A program made the translations under genes and the position numbers. The notes below the pieces were generated by a model that was given only the letters and a program-made list of their open reading frames with translations, ran no database searches and was not told the origin of the DNA. From contig BJHW01000001.1 in the NCBI GenBank assembly GCA_005405945.1, positions 744,001 to 808,000 of the forward strand: a DNA stretch of 64,000 nucleotides, written 5' to 3'. The DNA is from Streptomyces violaceusniger. GTDB lineage: Bacteria > Actinomycetota > Actinomycetes > Streptomycetales > Streptomycetaceae. This document shows, piece after piece, positions 52,864 through 62,567 of this stretch (its first letter is position 1; each line of letters starts with the position of its first letter).

Positions 52864-52893
52864 TTGACCTTCCCCTTGCGGCGCGGTTAGCGT
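52864..52893 (+). promoter_or_regulatory. Promoter of murR-murQ
   Basis: TTGACC (52864-52869) is followed by TTAGCG or TAGCGT after 17-18 bp (52887-52893), about 31 nt before the murR ATG. Confidence 0.5.
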
Positions 52894-52923
52894 GTGGCCC
52901 AGCCACTCAGGAGGGAGCGACCC

Positions 52924-53870
52924 ATGGCCCGCCGGGAACCACCCCGCACCGCCGCCCGGCCCGCGGAGGAAACCTCCCCCGCCGAGACGCTGGCGCGCAT
53001 CCGCGCGGCACTTCCGTCCCTGGCCCCGCGGAACGGCGAGTGGCGGACATCGCCCTGGCCGACCCGGCTCAGGCGTCGGAGCTGTCCATCAGCGCGCTCG
53101 GCAAACGGGCCGACACCTCGGTGGCCACGGTGACACGCTTCTGCCGGGCCGTGGGGATCCCCAACTACCCGCAGCTGCGCCTCGCCCTGGCCGCCGCCGC
53201 GGCCCGCGAGCACGCTCTCGGCGGCGAGCGCCCCGTACCGGGCACCGACATCAGCGCCACGGACACACTCGGCGACATCGTCGGCAAGATCATCTACAAC
53301 GAGGTGCGCGCTCTGGAGGACACCGGCGCGGGGCTGGACGTCGAGGCGCTGGGCCGCGCCGTCACCGCTGTGGCCCAGGCCCGCCGCATCGACATATTCG
53401 GCGTCGGCGCCAGCGCCTTCGTCGGCCAGGACCTGCACCAGAAACTCCACCGCATCGGTCACATGGCCTTCGTCTGGACCGACCGGCACGCCGCCCTGAC
53501 CGCCACGGCGCTCCTCGGGCCCGGCGACGTCGCCCTGGCCATCTCCCACTCCGGGGAGACCGAGGACACCGTCGAGCCCCTCCGGGCCGCCGCCGAACGC
53601 GGCGCCACCACCATCGCCCTCACCAACGTCCCGCGCTCCACCCTCGCGCAGAGCGCGGAGGTCGTGCTGACGACCCGCGCCCGGGAGACCCCCTTCCGCT
53701 CCGGGGCCACCGTCAGCCGCATCGCCCAACTCGCGCTCATCGACTGCCTGTTCGTCGGCGTCGCCCAGCGATCCTTCGACGCCACGACCACGGCCCTGGA
53801 GGAGACCTACGGGGCCGTCCAGCGTCGCCGGCGCCCGCAGGCGCAGCGCCGCACCCCGGCCGACGACTGA
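52924..53870 (+). CDS. murR: RpiR-family regulator with SIS domain, MurR-like (one frameshift)
   Basis: About 315 residues. The N-terminal HTH_6 domain (SISALGKRADTSVATVTRFCRAVG) is followed by a SIS phosphosugar-binding domain (DIFGVGASAFVGQDL, AISHSGETEDTVEPL, IALTNVPRST), the architecture of MurR, which senses MurNAc-6-phosphate in E. coli. GGAGGG lies 8 nt before the ATG at 52924. The frame changes at CCCC 53024-53027, between SLAP and ADIALAD. It is 45 nt upstream of murQ on the same strand and divergent from the kinase operon. Assignment to MurNAc rests on context. Confidence 0.85.
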
Positions 53871-53915
53871 ACCCCTTTCGCCGACCAACACCTTCTCCGA
53901 AAGGATGCCCGCGCC

Positions 53916-54811
53916 GTGGACCTGAGCACACTCGGCACCGAGGCTCGCAACGAGCGGACCACCGAACTGGACCGCATGCCGGTCTCCGAACTGCTCTCGG
54001 TCATGAACGCCGAGGATCAGACCGTCGCCCTCGCCGTCCGCGACGCCCTCCCGCAGATCGAGGCCGCCGTCGAGGCGGTCGCCGAGTCCCTGCGGCGGGG
54101 CGGACGGCTCATCTACCTCGGCGCCGGCACCAGCGGCCGCATCGGACTGCTCGACGCCGTCGAGTGCCCCCCGACCTTCGGTACCTCCCCCGATCAGGTC
54201 GTGGGCCTGCTCTCCGGCGGCCCGGGCGCCTTCGTCATGGCGGTCGAGGGGCCGAGGACGAACCCGCGAGGGCGGTCGACGACCTCGAGAAGATCGGCGT
54301 GAACGACCGCGACACGGTCGTCGGGCTGGCCGCCAGCGGCCGTACTCCCTACGTCGTCGGTGGACTGAAGCACGCCGCCGCCCAGGGTGCCGTCACCGTG
54401 TCGGTCGCCTGCAACCGCGACACGGTGGTCAGCCGCTACGCCGACATCCCCATCGAGATCCCCACCGGCCCCGAGGTTCTCACCGGATCGACCCGGCTCA
54501 AAGGCGGCACCGCCGAGAAGATGGTCTGCAACATGCTCTCGACCGCGTCGATGGTGCGGGTCGGCAAGGTTTACGGGAACCTCATGGTCGATGTCCGGGC
54601 CAGTAACGAAAAGCTCGTCGACCGGGCCCGACGCATCGTCGTCGAAGCCACCGGGACCGATGCCGACACCGCCGCGGAGGCGCTGCGAGCCGCCGACGGA
54701 CATGCCAAGACGGCCATCGTCATGCTGCTCGCCCGCTGCACCGCCGAGGAGGCCGCCCGGCGCCTGAACCTGGCGCACGGCGACACGCGCACCGCCGTGG
54801 GCCACCCATGA
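53916..54811 (+). CDS. murQ: N-acetylmuramic acid 6-phosphate etherase (one frameshift)
   Basis: About 298 residues, the family length. NERTTELDRMPVSELLSVMN, LIYLGAGTSGRIGLLDAVEC, FGTSPDQVVGLLSGG, VVGLAASGRTPYV, SVACNRDTVVS and TGSTRLKGGTAEKMVCNML follow the MurQ order. This includes the catalytic Glu region of the first SIS block and the KxGTAQK-type loop. The enzyme splits MurNAc-6-phosphate into GlcNAc-6-phosphate and D-lactate. The frame changes at GGGG 54248-54251. GTG start with AAGGA upstream. It is co-transcribed with the MurR-like gene and is the hub of the locus. Confidence 0.95.
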
Positions 54812-54919
54812 GCCGAGGTGAACGACTGAACCAAGGTGAACGACGTGGCCGGTGGCAGCCTCCAGCCAGCGGTGGCCGGCCGGTCCGGCCGTCGTCAGCG
54901 GGTGTGCCATGGTGATCGC

Positions 54920-55168
54920 ATGACGTGGAACGGTGAGGAGTACCAGAGCCGGTTCGACCGCATCGCCGTCGAGGGAGGCGATGTCCATGGTGAAGCCGCG
55001 CTGGTCCGTTCCTTCGCGCCGGCCACGGTCCTCGACGCGGGCTGTGGCACCGGGCGGGTGGCCATCGAACTGGCCCGCCACGGGATCGCCGTGGCGGGCG
55101 TGGACGTCGACGCGTCGAACCCCTACACCGGCGGAGAGTACGCCGTTTCCGTGCACCGCAGGCCCTGA
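54920..55168 (+). pseudogene. Class I SAM-dependent methyltransferase, internally deleted in frame
   Basis: 82 residues only. The N-terminus is normal, with motif I VLDAGCGTGRVAIELARHG (SAM binding) and VAGVDVDAS (acidic residue of motif II). It then jumps at about 55118 to PYTGGEYAVSVHRRP, which is the usual C-terminus of this family. Some 110-130 residues carrying the remaining strands and the substrate site are missing, without a frame change. An inactive remnant. Confidence 0.8.
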
Positions 55169-55190
55169 CCGCCCGCCGCCGGGCCCGCAC

Positions 55191-55262
55191 TCAGGGCAGC
55201 GCGTGCCGGAACGCGTCGGCCAACTCCACCGGACGGTCACGCAGCAGGTCGCGCCCGGAGTG
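55191..55262 (-). pseudogene. Possible alpha/beta hydrolase C-terminal scrap
   Basis: HSGRDLLRDRPVELADAFRH followed by two codons and a stop resembles the last helix of alpha/beta hydrolases, starting at the catalytic His. Nothing upstream continues it. Confidence 0.3.
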
Positions 55263-55290
55263 CGACGATCCCTAACGCCGCAGCGCGGTC

Positions 55291-55416
55291 GGGATACCCA
55301 AGACGGTGCGGTTCGCCACCAAACCTCGTCCGGCCGGAGAGATGATCACCGACGCGCTGGACGCCGGGATCACCGCCTCCCGGGTGACCGGCGACGAAGC
55401 CTACGGCTGTCCGTAA
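55291..55416 (+). pseudogene. IS701-like transposase fragment
   Basis: About 41 codons reading TVRFATKPRPAGEMI, ALDAGITASRVTGDEAYG then CP and a stop match the catalytic-core stretch of IS701-family transposases (the GDE triad piece in TGDEAYG). No flanking element ends were found. Confidence 0.6.
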
Positions 55417-55463
55417 CAGCGACGAACCCGCTGGACAGCTCACGAAACGCACTGGAGTACCAG

Positions 55464-55910
55464 CTAGGAGTCCTGTCGCCGCCACTCCTGAGGAGACCGG
55501 CGAGCCAGGCCCTCGTCGTCTCCCACGAAGTCCGCCAGGTCCATCCGCCCGGTGTTGTGGAACGCCAGGATCTTTCCGTCCCGCACGATCTTCGTCTGGA
55601 TCGCATGCCACTCCCCCGCTCGCGGCCCCTCGGGAACCCGCAGGGTCGAGACGGTGTGTACGAGCAGGACGCCGTCCGCGAGTTGGCGGCTGTCGAGGCA
55701 CCGGATCGCGAGCCGGCTGCCCTGGTAGACGGTGTCGAAGATCTTCTGATGCTCCGTGGCGATCACGTCCCGGCCGCGCTGGACGCGACCCACCACGTCG
55801 ACGAAGTCCGCGTCCTCCGCGAAGTGCGCGGCCCAGGCGGCCCCGTCACCCGCGTTCCAGGCGCGCGCCATCCCGGCGAGTATCTCGTCGACAGGCATGG
55901 AAATGGTCAT
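55464..55910 (-). CDS. SgcJ/EcaC-type SnoaL-like (NTF2-fold) protein
   Basis: 148 residues. The cone fold of the SgcJ/EcaC/DUF4440 group is recognisable: ILAGMARAWNAGDGAAWAAH, FAEDADFVDVVGRVQRGRD, ATEHQKIFDTVYQGSRLAI and IQTKIVRDGKILAFHNTG. Members are small oxidoreductase-like or isomerase-like proteins of often unknown substrate. Divergent from the TetR gene, with two operators in the 69-bp gap, so it is very probably the direct target of that repressor. Confidence 0.85.
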   Translation of the reverse strand: MTISMPVDEILAGMARAWNAGDGAAWAAHFAEDADFVDVVGRVQRGRDVIATEHQKIFDTVYQGSRLAIRCLDSRQLADGVLLVHTVSTLRVPEGPRAGEWHAIQTKIVRDGKILAFHNTGRMDLADFVGDDEGLARRSPQEWRRQDS

Positions 55911-55932
55911 GGCGTCTTCACTCCTGCTAACT

Positions 55933-55967
55933 TAGACCTTCGATCTACTAATTAGAACAACGTTCTA
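55933..55967. promoter_or_regulatory. Two 15-bp inverted repeats 20 bp apart, TetR operators
   Basis: TAGAACAACGTTCTA (55953-55967) is a perfect 6-bp inverted repeat, and TAGACCTTCGATCTA (55933-55947) is a degenerate copy with the same TAGA/TCTA ends. Centres are exactly 20 bp apart, about two helical turns, in the gap between the divergent SnoaL-like and TetR genes. Confidence 0.7.
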
Positions 55968-55979
55968 GCTGGAGCATAC

Positions 55980-56588
55980 ATGCCATCCGACCTGCCCGGC
56001 ATCGTCCGGTTGCGCGACAGGCGTGAGGCGCTGACGCTCCGCGCGATCCTTGACGCGGCACGCGGTCTGTTCGCCGAGCGAGGCTATGCCCGTACGCCGA
56101 TCCGCCTCATCGCCCAAGAGGCCGGCGTCGCGCCGCAGACCATCTACGCCCACTTCGGTTCAAAGGCTGGTGTGCTCACGGGACTCGTCGACCTGCTGGA
56201 CGACGAAGCCGGCATCCCCGATCTGATGACAGCCTCGGAGGGAATGACGGACTCGGGCGAACTGCTCGGCATGCTGGCCAAGGCCAGCCGTCAAGTCAGG
56301 GAACGCTGCGGTGACATCGTCACCATCCTCGCGTCGGGCGCCGCGGTCGACCCCGACATCGCGGCCACGCAGAACGAAGCCGGGCGGCGTCACCGGCTCG
56401 GCGTCGAAATGATCATCGACCGCATCCGCACCTCGGGCCACGCCATCGACCCGCGTGCCGCCGACATCGCGGTCGCCCTGCTGAGCGCCGGTGTCCATGA
56501 CAGCCTTGTCGCGGACGCCGGCTGGTCCTACGACGACTATGAGGCCTGGCTCAAGCACACCCTCGCGGCCGCCGTGCTGGGTGAGTAG
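55980..56588 (+). CDS. TetR-family transcriptional regulator
   Basis: 202 residues. The N-terminal helix-turn-helix is clear: ILDAARGLFAERGYARTPIR, IAQEAGVAPQTIYAHFGSKA. The ligand-binding C-terminal half has no recognisable subfamily signature. The ATG at 55980 has GGAG 6 nt upstream. Tandem operators just upstream indicate autorepression and repression of the divergent SnoaL-like gene. Intact. Confidence 0.93.
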   Translation: MPSDLPGIVRLRDRREALTLRAILDAARGLFAERGYARTPIRLIAQEAGVAPQTIYAHFGSKAGVLTGLVDLLDDEAGIPDLMTASEGMTDSGELLGMLAKASRQVRERCGDIVTILASGAAVDPDIAATQNEAGRRHRLGVEMIIDRIRTSGHAIDPRAADIAVALLSAGVHDSLVADAGWSYDDYEAWLKHTLAAAVLGE

Positions 56589-56600
56589 CAAAGGGCGAAC

Positions 56601-56735
56601 ACGACGGCGGTCAACGCGTTCGTCCGCGTCGACTACGGGGTGCCGATCAAGGTGCCGGTGATCGACATTGCCGCGATCGGGGCCGACGGCGGCTCGATCG
56701 CGTCGGTCGACCGGGCAGGCAGCGTCCGTGAGGCA
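56601..56735 (+). pseudogene. Hydantoinase A / oxoprolinase (HyuA) fragment
   Basis: One frame reads YGVPIKVPVIDIAAIGADGG then SIASVDRAGSVR, matching the conserved HyuA block PxxxDIxxIGAGGGSIA. The preceding TTAVNAFV also occurs in HyuA but further upstream, so there may be an internal loss. The remaining sequence to 57004 shows no coding frame. Confidence 0.5.
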
Positions 56736-57004
56736 TTGACATTCCCGGGTCCTCGCCCCGCTGGCGGCCGATCGGCCGCCCGCGGGACCGGCACATCGCC
56801 ATGAACGCTGTACGACACCGGGGATAACAGCGCGGCCACGATTGCGGTGCCGGCCGCAATATGCTGCCACGACCGATCCGTCAACTGCCCCCAGGGATTT
56901 ATCATTGTCCACAAAAATCGGTCGAACTTTCCACTAATCTTCCTGACTCATCAGCGCCAGCCGCCCGATCCCGGGCGGGAGAGCACTCCACGGGGGAGGA
57001 GTTC

Positions 57005-59172
57005 GTGCGTGAGGACTTGGGGTTCGAGAAGCTGCTCGGCGAGGAGGGTTTCTTCTCGCATCTGCTCGGGCGGTCACCGTCGGGCGCCGGCCGCGATCCG
57101 CTGTACGGCCCCGACCTCCCGGTGGTGCTGCTCACCGGTGGGCCCGGCATGGGCAAGGGACGGCTGTTGCACGCGGTGCAGGACCATTTCGCGACCAAGG
57201 TGCCGGTAGTCCGTCTGGACTGCGGCTCGCCGGTGTACGCGCACCGGGCGGGACCGGAGCCGGGCGCCCGCTCGGCCGCGACCGAGGCCGTGGTCGAGAT
57301 GGCCCGGCGGCTGTGCACCTGGCAGGGGACGGGCGGCTCGTTCGCCTTCCCCCGACTCTTCGCGGGCCTCGCGGTGATCGCGACCGGCGCCGCGGGAGGT
57401 ACCCCCGCGGCGGTCGCGACGGAAGTCGAACGGTACGAGGAGCTGCCCCAGAAGCGGCGCCTGCCCGGTCTGAGGACGGGTGACTTCTGGAAGGGCGTGA
57501 TCTCCGGATCCCTCCAGAACATCCTGGCGGCCATGGCCGGGCAAGCGCTCGACACGTACTCCGCGGCAGTGGGCAACGCGCTGCTGGAAGCCCTCTTCCA
57601 GTCCTTGGCGCCCCGGGGCAGGGTGGAACTGGAGCGCATCTACGGCGGCTATCCCGGCGCGGCCGGCCAGCCCATGCATGGGCTGAGCAATCTGGCCGCC
57701 GACTTCCAGGCCCGCGGCGAGGCACGGGAGCTGGCGGAGGGCTTCCTCTTCCGGGCGCTGCGCGAGGATCTGGAGGCGGCCTACGCGTCGGCGTCCGGCT
57801 GGCTGCGCCGGGTGGGCCGTCCGGCGTTGCTGCTGGACCACGCCGGGTCGTCGCTGGGGGAACGGCTGCTGCGCGCCGTGCTCACCGACCGCCGGGGCGG
57901 GCAGCGCGACCGCGTAGTGATCGTGGGCACGGCGCGCCGGGCGGACGGCGGCGCCTTCCTGCACGGCGGCCTGCCGCCGGAGGAGATGGTGTCCCCGGCG
58001 GAGTTCCGCCCCTCCGACTGCGGCCCGCCCGAGTGGTCCCGGCGCCTGGGCGGAGGGTCGGAACGGGCTCCGCTGGCCGACGGGGTGCTACTGCTGCGGA
58101 TGCCGTTCCTCACCGGGGACCAGCTGCGCCGGGAGACCGAGCGCAGACAGACGCGCGGGGAGCCGGAGGGCGGCGCGCGCCGCCGTCGCATCGACGCCGC
58201 CGTGGCGCGGCTGAGCGGCGGCCGGCCGCACACGGTGATCCGGCTGGCCGAGGCCGCCGCCGCCTTCCGGATGTCGGCGGACGCCAACGACCGGGACCTG
58301 CTGGAGGCCCCACTGCGGCTCCCCGGCGACAGCGCCCCGAGCGGCCGGTGGCGGACGTGCTGCTCCAGGAACTGCTCATGGACCAGTTGCCGGTGGGGCT
58401 GCCGACCGAGCACCGCGGCGAGTGGCTGGATCTGCTCACCCATCTGTCGGTGGCACACGACGAGGAATGCGCCGATGTCCTGCTGCGGCATCATCAGTCG
58501 GGCCATGTGAACCGCCTCACCGCGCACCAGGTGTCGAAGCTGCTCACCGACACCGGATGGCCCAGCTGCGAACGGCACTTCGTGGGGGACTTCGGACTGC
58601 GCCAGATGCTGGTGCACCGGCTGTACGGGCTGCGCCCCGACGGCGCCGCCTGGTACGCCGACCACCACCTCCTGCGAGACCACTACGCGGAACGGGCGGC
58701 GGACGGGAGACCGCCGGACAGTGGGGCGTTCAGTTCGGTCATCGCACACCGTATGAACCACCATCTGGTGTCCGGCGGTACGGACGATGTGGCCGACCAT
58801 CTGGCCGCCACGCTGCCCGGGCGCCCCCGGGAGTGGTGCGCGGAGCTGCTGGAAATCGCCCAGGCACCGTATCCGGGCGGCGCGGACGCCCGGCGGGAGC
58901 GCGCCCAGGGCCTGGTGACGCCGGAGGGACCCGCGCTGCGCCGCACCGTCGACCAGCTGCTGCACGCGGTGTGGCTGTGCGAGGAACGGACCAGGCCGAC
59001 CGGGCAGGAGACGGCCCGCACACTGGCCAAGCTGCTGGAGCTTCTCTCGATCATGGAGTTCGACGGGGCGGCACAGCTCGGCAAGGTGGCCACCTACTGG
59101 AGCGGACTGGCGGCGAACGAGCAACCATTGCTGCGCTGCGCCTGCACCGAACAACTGGGGCGAAGGGGGTAA
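57005..59172 (+). CDS. Large P-loop NTPase, STAND-like (one frameshift)
   Basis: About 722 residues. A short N-terminal region (FEKLLGEEGFFSHLLGR) leads into a Walker A motif LLTGGPGMGKGRLL near residue 45 and a hydrophobic Walker-B-like strand RPALLLDH near residue 275. A helical, Arg/Leu-rich C-terminal half contains LADGVLLLRMPFLTGDQLRR. The order and size suggest a STAND or AAA-type regulatory ATPase, but I cannot name the family. A hydrophobic glycine/alanine segment (AGLAVIATGAAGGT) near residue 123 is noted. The GTG at 57005 is chosen for the GGAGG 5 nt upstream. The frame changes at CCCC 58334-58337. It ends 5 nt before the next gene, so the two form a unit. Confidence 0.7.
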
Positions 59173-59177
59173 CGGGG

Positions 59178-60796
59178 ATGCCCAGATGGAAGAAGATCCT
59201 CTATGCGCTGCTGGCCGTGGGGGCGGCCACGGCGTGTGTTTGGCTGGTGCTGTACTTCATCCAGAAGCCGGACACCTGCGCCGACGGGGTCGAGCGGACC
59301 GGTGGCGAGTGCGTCGGCGTCAACGGCCAGGGCTACGATTTCGGCACACCGGAGATCCATGACGTCTCCCGGGCCATCGCACGCGAGAACAAGAGGATCG
59401 ACGGCCAGCCACATGTCACCGTGGCGGTGATGCTGCCACTCCAGTCGGACAAGGTCGCGCTGCGCCGGCAGATGCTCAGTGACCTCCAGGGGGCGTACCT
59501 GGGGCAGCGGCAGGCGAACGAGGGCGAGGGCGAACCGCCGAGGATCCGGCTGGTGCTGGCCAACCCCGGACGGGCGTACAAGCAGCAGCAGAAGGTCGTG
59601 GACATTTTGCTACGGATGGCCGACTCGCCCAAGGACCGGCTGCGCGCGGTCACGGGCTTCAACCTCAGCCTCGATGACACGCGAGAGGCGGTCAAGCGGC
59701 TGACGAAGCACAAGGTCCCGGTCCTCGCCTCGCGGATCAGCGGAGACGGGATCGCGAACGAGGACCGGACGGACGGTACGGCCGAGCTGCGGTTCCCCGG
59801 CCTGGCCCGGTTGATCCCCACCAACCACGACGCGGCCCAGGCACTGGCCAACTTCAGCGGCGAACGGGGCCGGGAGAACCGGAGGACGGTGCTGGTCTAC
59901 GACAAGCGCAGCGACGCCTACAACGAGTCGCTGGCGAAGGCGTTCAGCGGCATCGACGAGAAGGGCCCGCCCGGTCCCGCCGCGATGCCCTTCGAGTCCC
60001 CGGCCATCGACGAGGCCGGCTCGACCGGCAATCAGTTCACCCAGACGGCCAACAATATATGCGACTCCGGCGCCAGCACCATCTACTTCGCGGGCCGCAC
60101 CCTGCACCTGCGGATCTTCGCGCTCAAGCTCGCCCAGGTGGACTGCCAGAACCGGCACTACACGATCGTCAGCGGCTCCGACGCGGCCTCGCTGCGGCAG
60201 GACATGACGGAGAAGGACTGGCAACAGCTGCGCGGCGCGGACGGCAAGGCGAAGGTGACGGTGCAGTACGCCGCCCCGCGCACCCGGACGCCTGGAGTAC
60301 CGCGCTGGCCGACTGGAAGCGGGAGTGGCGAGCCCACCACGACCGCGAGCCCACCAAGGCGGAGCTCCCCCAGTACCTCACCGAGCCGAAGGCGGCCCTG
60401 GACACCCTGAGGAAACGCATCGAGACAACACGCGAGGAGGGCATCGACCTGGGCTCCACCCCGAACCTGGAGGACTCCCGGACGATGCTCGTGTACGACG
60501 GCCTCATCACCATCGGAAAGGCGCTGCACCAGGCGCAGGAGGGAGGTGCCGGGGCGGTGCCCAGCCGTGAGGACGTCGGCGCTCAGTGGTCGCTGCTCCA
60601 GTCCCGGCACCGGGTGCGCGGTACGAGCGGTCTGATCTGCCTGACCAGCAGCGGCAACGCGTACGACAAACCGGTCGCGGTGGTCCAGCTGGATCCGGGC
60701 CGGGGAGGCCGCGGCAAGCTGAAGTTCGTCGGTCTGGGCTGGCCCACCGGCCGGGAACAGCCGAAGAACTGTGTGATTCCCAGCCGCGTTCCCTGA
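59178..60796 (+). CDS. Membrane-anchored type 1 periplasmic-binding-fold protein (one frameshift)
   Basis: About 539 residues. One N-terminal helix (ILYALLAVGAATACVWLVLYF, residues 6-26) anchors an extracellular domain of the Leu/Ile/Val-binding, branched-chain receptor type: VTVAVMLPLQSDKVALRRQM, RIRLVLANPGRAYKQQQKVV, RAVTGFNLSLDDTREAVK, HKVPVLASRISGDG, STIYFAGRTLHLRIFA. No lipobox and no transporter genes nearby. The frame changes at CCCC 60274-60277, and the rest ends with a Gly-rich LDPGRGGRGKL. It starts 5 nt after the NTPase stop. A ligand-sensing partner that signals to the NTPase is the likely role. That is inference. Confidence 0.78.
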
Positions 60797-60805
60797 ACAG
60801 CGCGA

Positions 60806-60822
60806 CGGCCGGACAGCGGCCG
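60806..60822. terminator. Short hairpin between convergent genes
   Basis: CGGCCG-GACAG-CGGCCG, a 6-bp stem with a 5-nt loop in the 31-nt gap between the binding-fold gene and the histidine kinase. Confidence 0.35.
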
Positions 60823-60827
60823 GGATG

Positions 60828-62567
60828 TCACGGGGCGTTGTGCAGCGGCGCGGCCCATTCCACGACGGTGCCGGTCGGCTCGTTCGGACGGAGGGAGAAC
60901 GAGCCGCCCAGTTCCTCGGCGCGTTGCCTCAGGTTGGCCAGGCCGCTTCGGCGGGTGACGGCCGGGTCGACGCCGTGGCCGTTGTCCGCCACTTTCAGCC
61001 GCAGCGCCGTGTCGGTGACCTCCACGCTGACGTCGACGGCGGTGGCCTGGGCGTGCCGGGCCGCGTTGGACAGGGCCTCACCGGCCACGGCCAGCATGTG
61101 CTCGGCGTGACCGGCGGGGACGTTGGTGTCCAGCAGGCCGGTCATGCGCAGCGCGGGCGCGAAGCCCAGGGCTTCGGCGGCCCTCTCCATGGCCGCCACC
61201 AGCCGGGCGCGCAGCCCTTCGCTCCGGGACCGTTCCTGCTCGCCGAGCGAGTAGATGGTGGAGCGGATGACCTTGATGGTGTCGTCCAGGTCGTCGACCA
61301 CCCGCTGGACTCGCTCGCCCACCTGCGGCCTGTCGGCGAGGCGGCCGAGCGCGGACTGCAAGGTCAGCGCCCCGGCGAATAACCGCTGGATGACGAGGTC
61401 GTGCAGGTCGCGGGCGATCCGGTCACGGTCGTTGAGGACCAGCATGCGCTCGGCGTCCTGCCGGTGCTCGGCGACCTCGAGCGCCAGCGCCGCCTGGTTG
61501 CCATACCCGATCACCATGTCGATGACGGCGTCGGTGAAGACCGGGCCGCCCGGCACGTTGGCCACCTGCAGCACGCCCCGCACATGGTCGCGGGTGCCGA
61601 GCGGAACGAAGAACGCGGGGCCCAGCTCCACGATCGCGGCACTGCCGCCGGTGGCGCGCGGATCGGCGCTGACCGCGTCGCTGGTGATGGTCTCCCCGGA
61701 GGCGAAGACCTTCGCGGCCAGCGTCGCGGCGCCCAGTACCAGACCGCGCGCGTCCTCCGCGCGCGTTCCGGAGGCGGCCTCGATGACCAGCTCCCCGCTG
61801 TCGCCGACCGGGATGGCCAGAGTGACCAGGTCCGCACCGGCCATCTCGCGCAGGGTGGCGGTGAAGGATTCCAGCACCGCGGCGGGTTCGGTGCCGGACA
61901 GCAGGGTGCGGGTCAGCTCGTTGCTCGCCGCCAGCCACCGCTGCCGGCGGCGGGCGTCGTCGTACAGCCGGGCGTTGTCGATCGCCACACCGGCCGCCGC
62001 GGCCAGGGTGCGCAGCACCGCCTCGTCATCGGCGTCGAACTCCGCGGCGCCCTGCTTGTCGGTCAAGTACAGGTTGCCGAAGACCTGCTCGCGCACCTTG
62101 ATCGGGGTGCCGAGGAAGCTGGTCATCGGCGGGTGCCCGGACGGGAAACCCACGGAAGAGGGATGCCGCGCCAGATTGGCCAGACGCAGCGGCTCCGGGT
62201 GGCGGATCAGCAGCCCCAAGATGCCCTCACCGCGCGGATACTGACCGATTTCCGCGATGGTCTCCTCGTCGATGCCGACGGTGAGGAACTGCTTGATCGT
62301 GCCTTCCTCACCCAGCACGCCGAGCGCCCCGTACTGCGCGTCGACCAGGCTGACGGCCGACTCCACGATGCGCTGCAGCACCACCTCCAGCTCCAAGTCG
62401 GAGCCGATGGCGAGCACGGCGTCCAGCAGCGTATGGATGCGGTCGCGTGCCGACCGCACCTGCGCCACCTGCTGTTGCAGACCCTCCAGCAGCTCATCCA
62501 ACCGCAACTGGGGCAAGGCCCCGGACACCGGGGTATCGCGGGGCTCCTGGCCACACTCGTCCACCAC
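60828..62567 (-). CDS. GAF-domain sensor histidine kinase, DevS/DosS-like
   Basis: 579 residues, intact. Two GAF domains (about 55-200 and 225-375) are followed by a HisKA_3 dimerisation helix with the phospho-accepting His in DRIARDLHDLVIQRLFAGAL. A HATPase_c domain carries the N box (GEALSNAARHAQA) and G1 box (VADNGHGVDP). The first GAF closely follows mycobacterial DevS/DosS (DAQYGALGVLGEEG, HPPMTSFLGTPIKV, FGNLYLTDKQG), where a His near this HPPM block binds heme for oxygen, NO or CO sensing. Cytoplasmic. The GTG at 62567 has GGGGAG upstream. No response regulator gene is adjacent. A NarK transporter lies upstream. Confidence 0.92.
   Translation of the reverse strand: MVDECGQEPRDTPVSGALPQLRLDELLEGLQQQVAQVRSARDRIHTLLDAVLAIGSDLELEVVLQRIVESAVSLVDAQYGALGVLGEEGTIKQFLTVGIDEETIAEIGQYPRGEGILGLLIRHPEPLRLANLARHPSSVGFPSGHPPMTSFLGTPIKVREQVFGNLYLTDKQGAAEFDADDEAVLRTLAAAAGVAIDNARLYDDARRRQRWLAASNELTRTLLSGTEPAAVLESFTATLREMAGADLVTLAIPVGDSGELVIEAASGTRAEDARGLVLGAATLAAKVFASGETITSDAVSADPRATGGSAAIVELGPAFFVPLGTRDHVRGVLQVANVPGGPVFTDAVIDMVIGYGNQAALALEVAEHRQDAERMLVLNDRDRIARDLHDLVIQRLFAGALTLQSALGRLADRPQVGERVQRVVDDLDDTIKVIRSTIYSLGEQERSRSEGLRARLVAAMERAAEALGFAPALRMTGLLDTNVPAGHAEHMLAVAGEALSNAARHAQATAVDVSVEVTDTALRLKVADNGHGVDPAVTRRSGLANLRQRAEELGGSFSLRPNEPTGTVVEWAAPLHNAP

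Noticed and set aside
56633-56914. Minus-strand 93-codon ORF upstream of the NTPase
   Set aside because: It overlaps the HyuA-like plus-strand fragment and has no recognisable domain or ribosome site.
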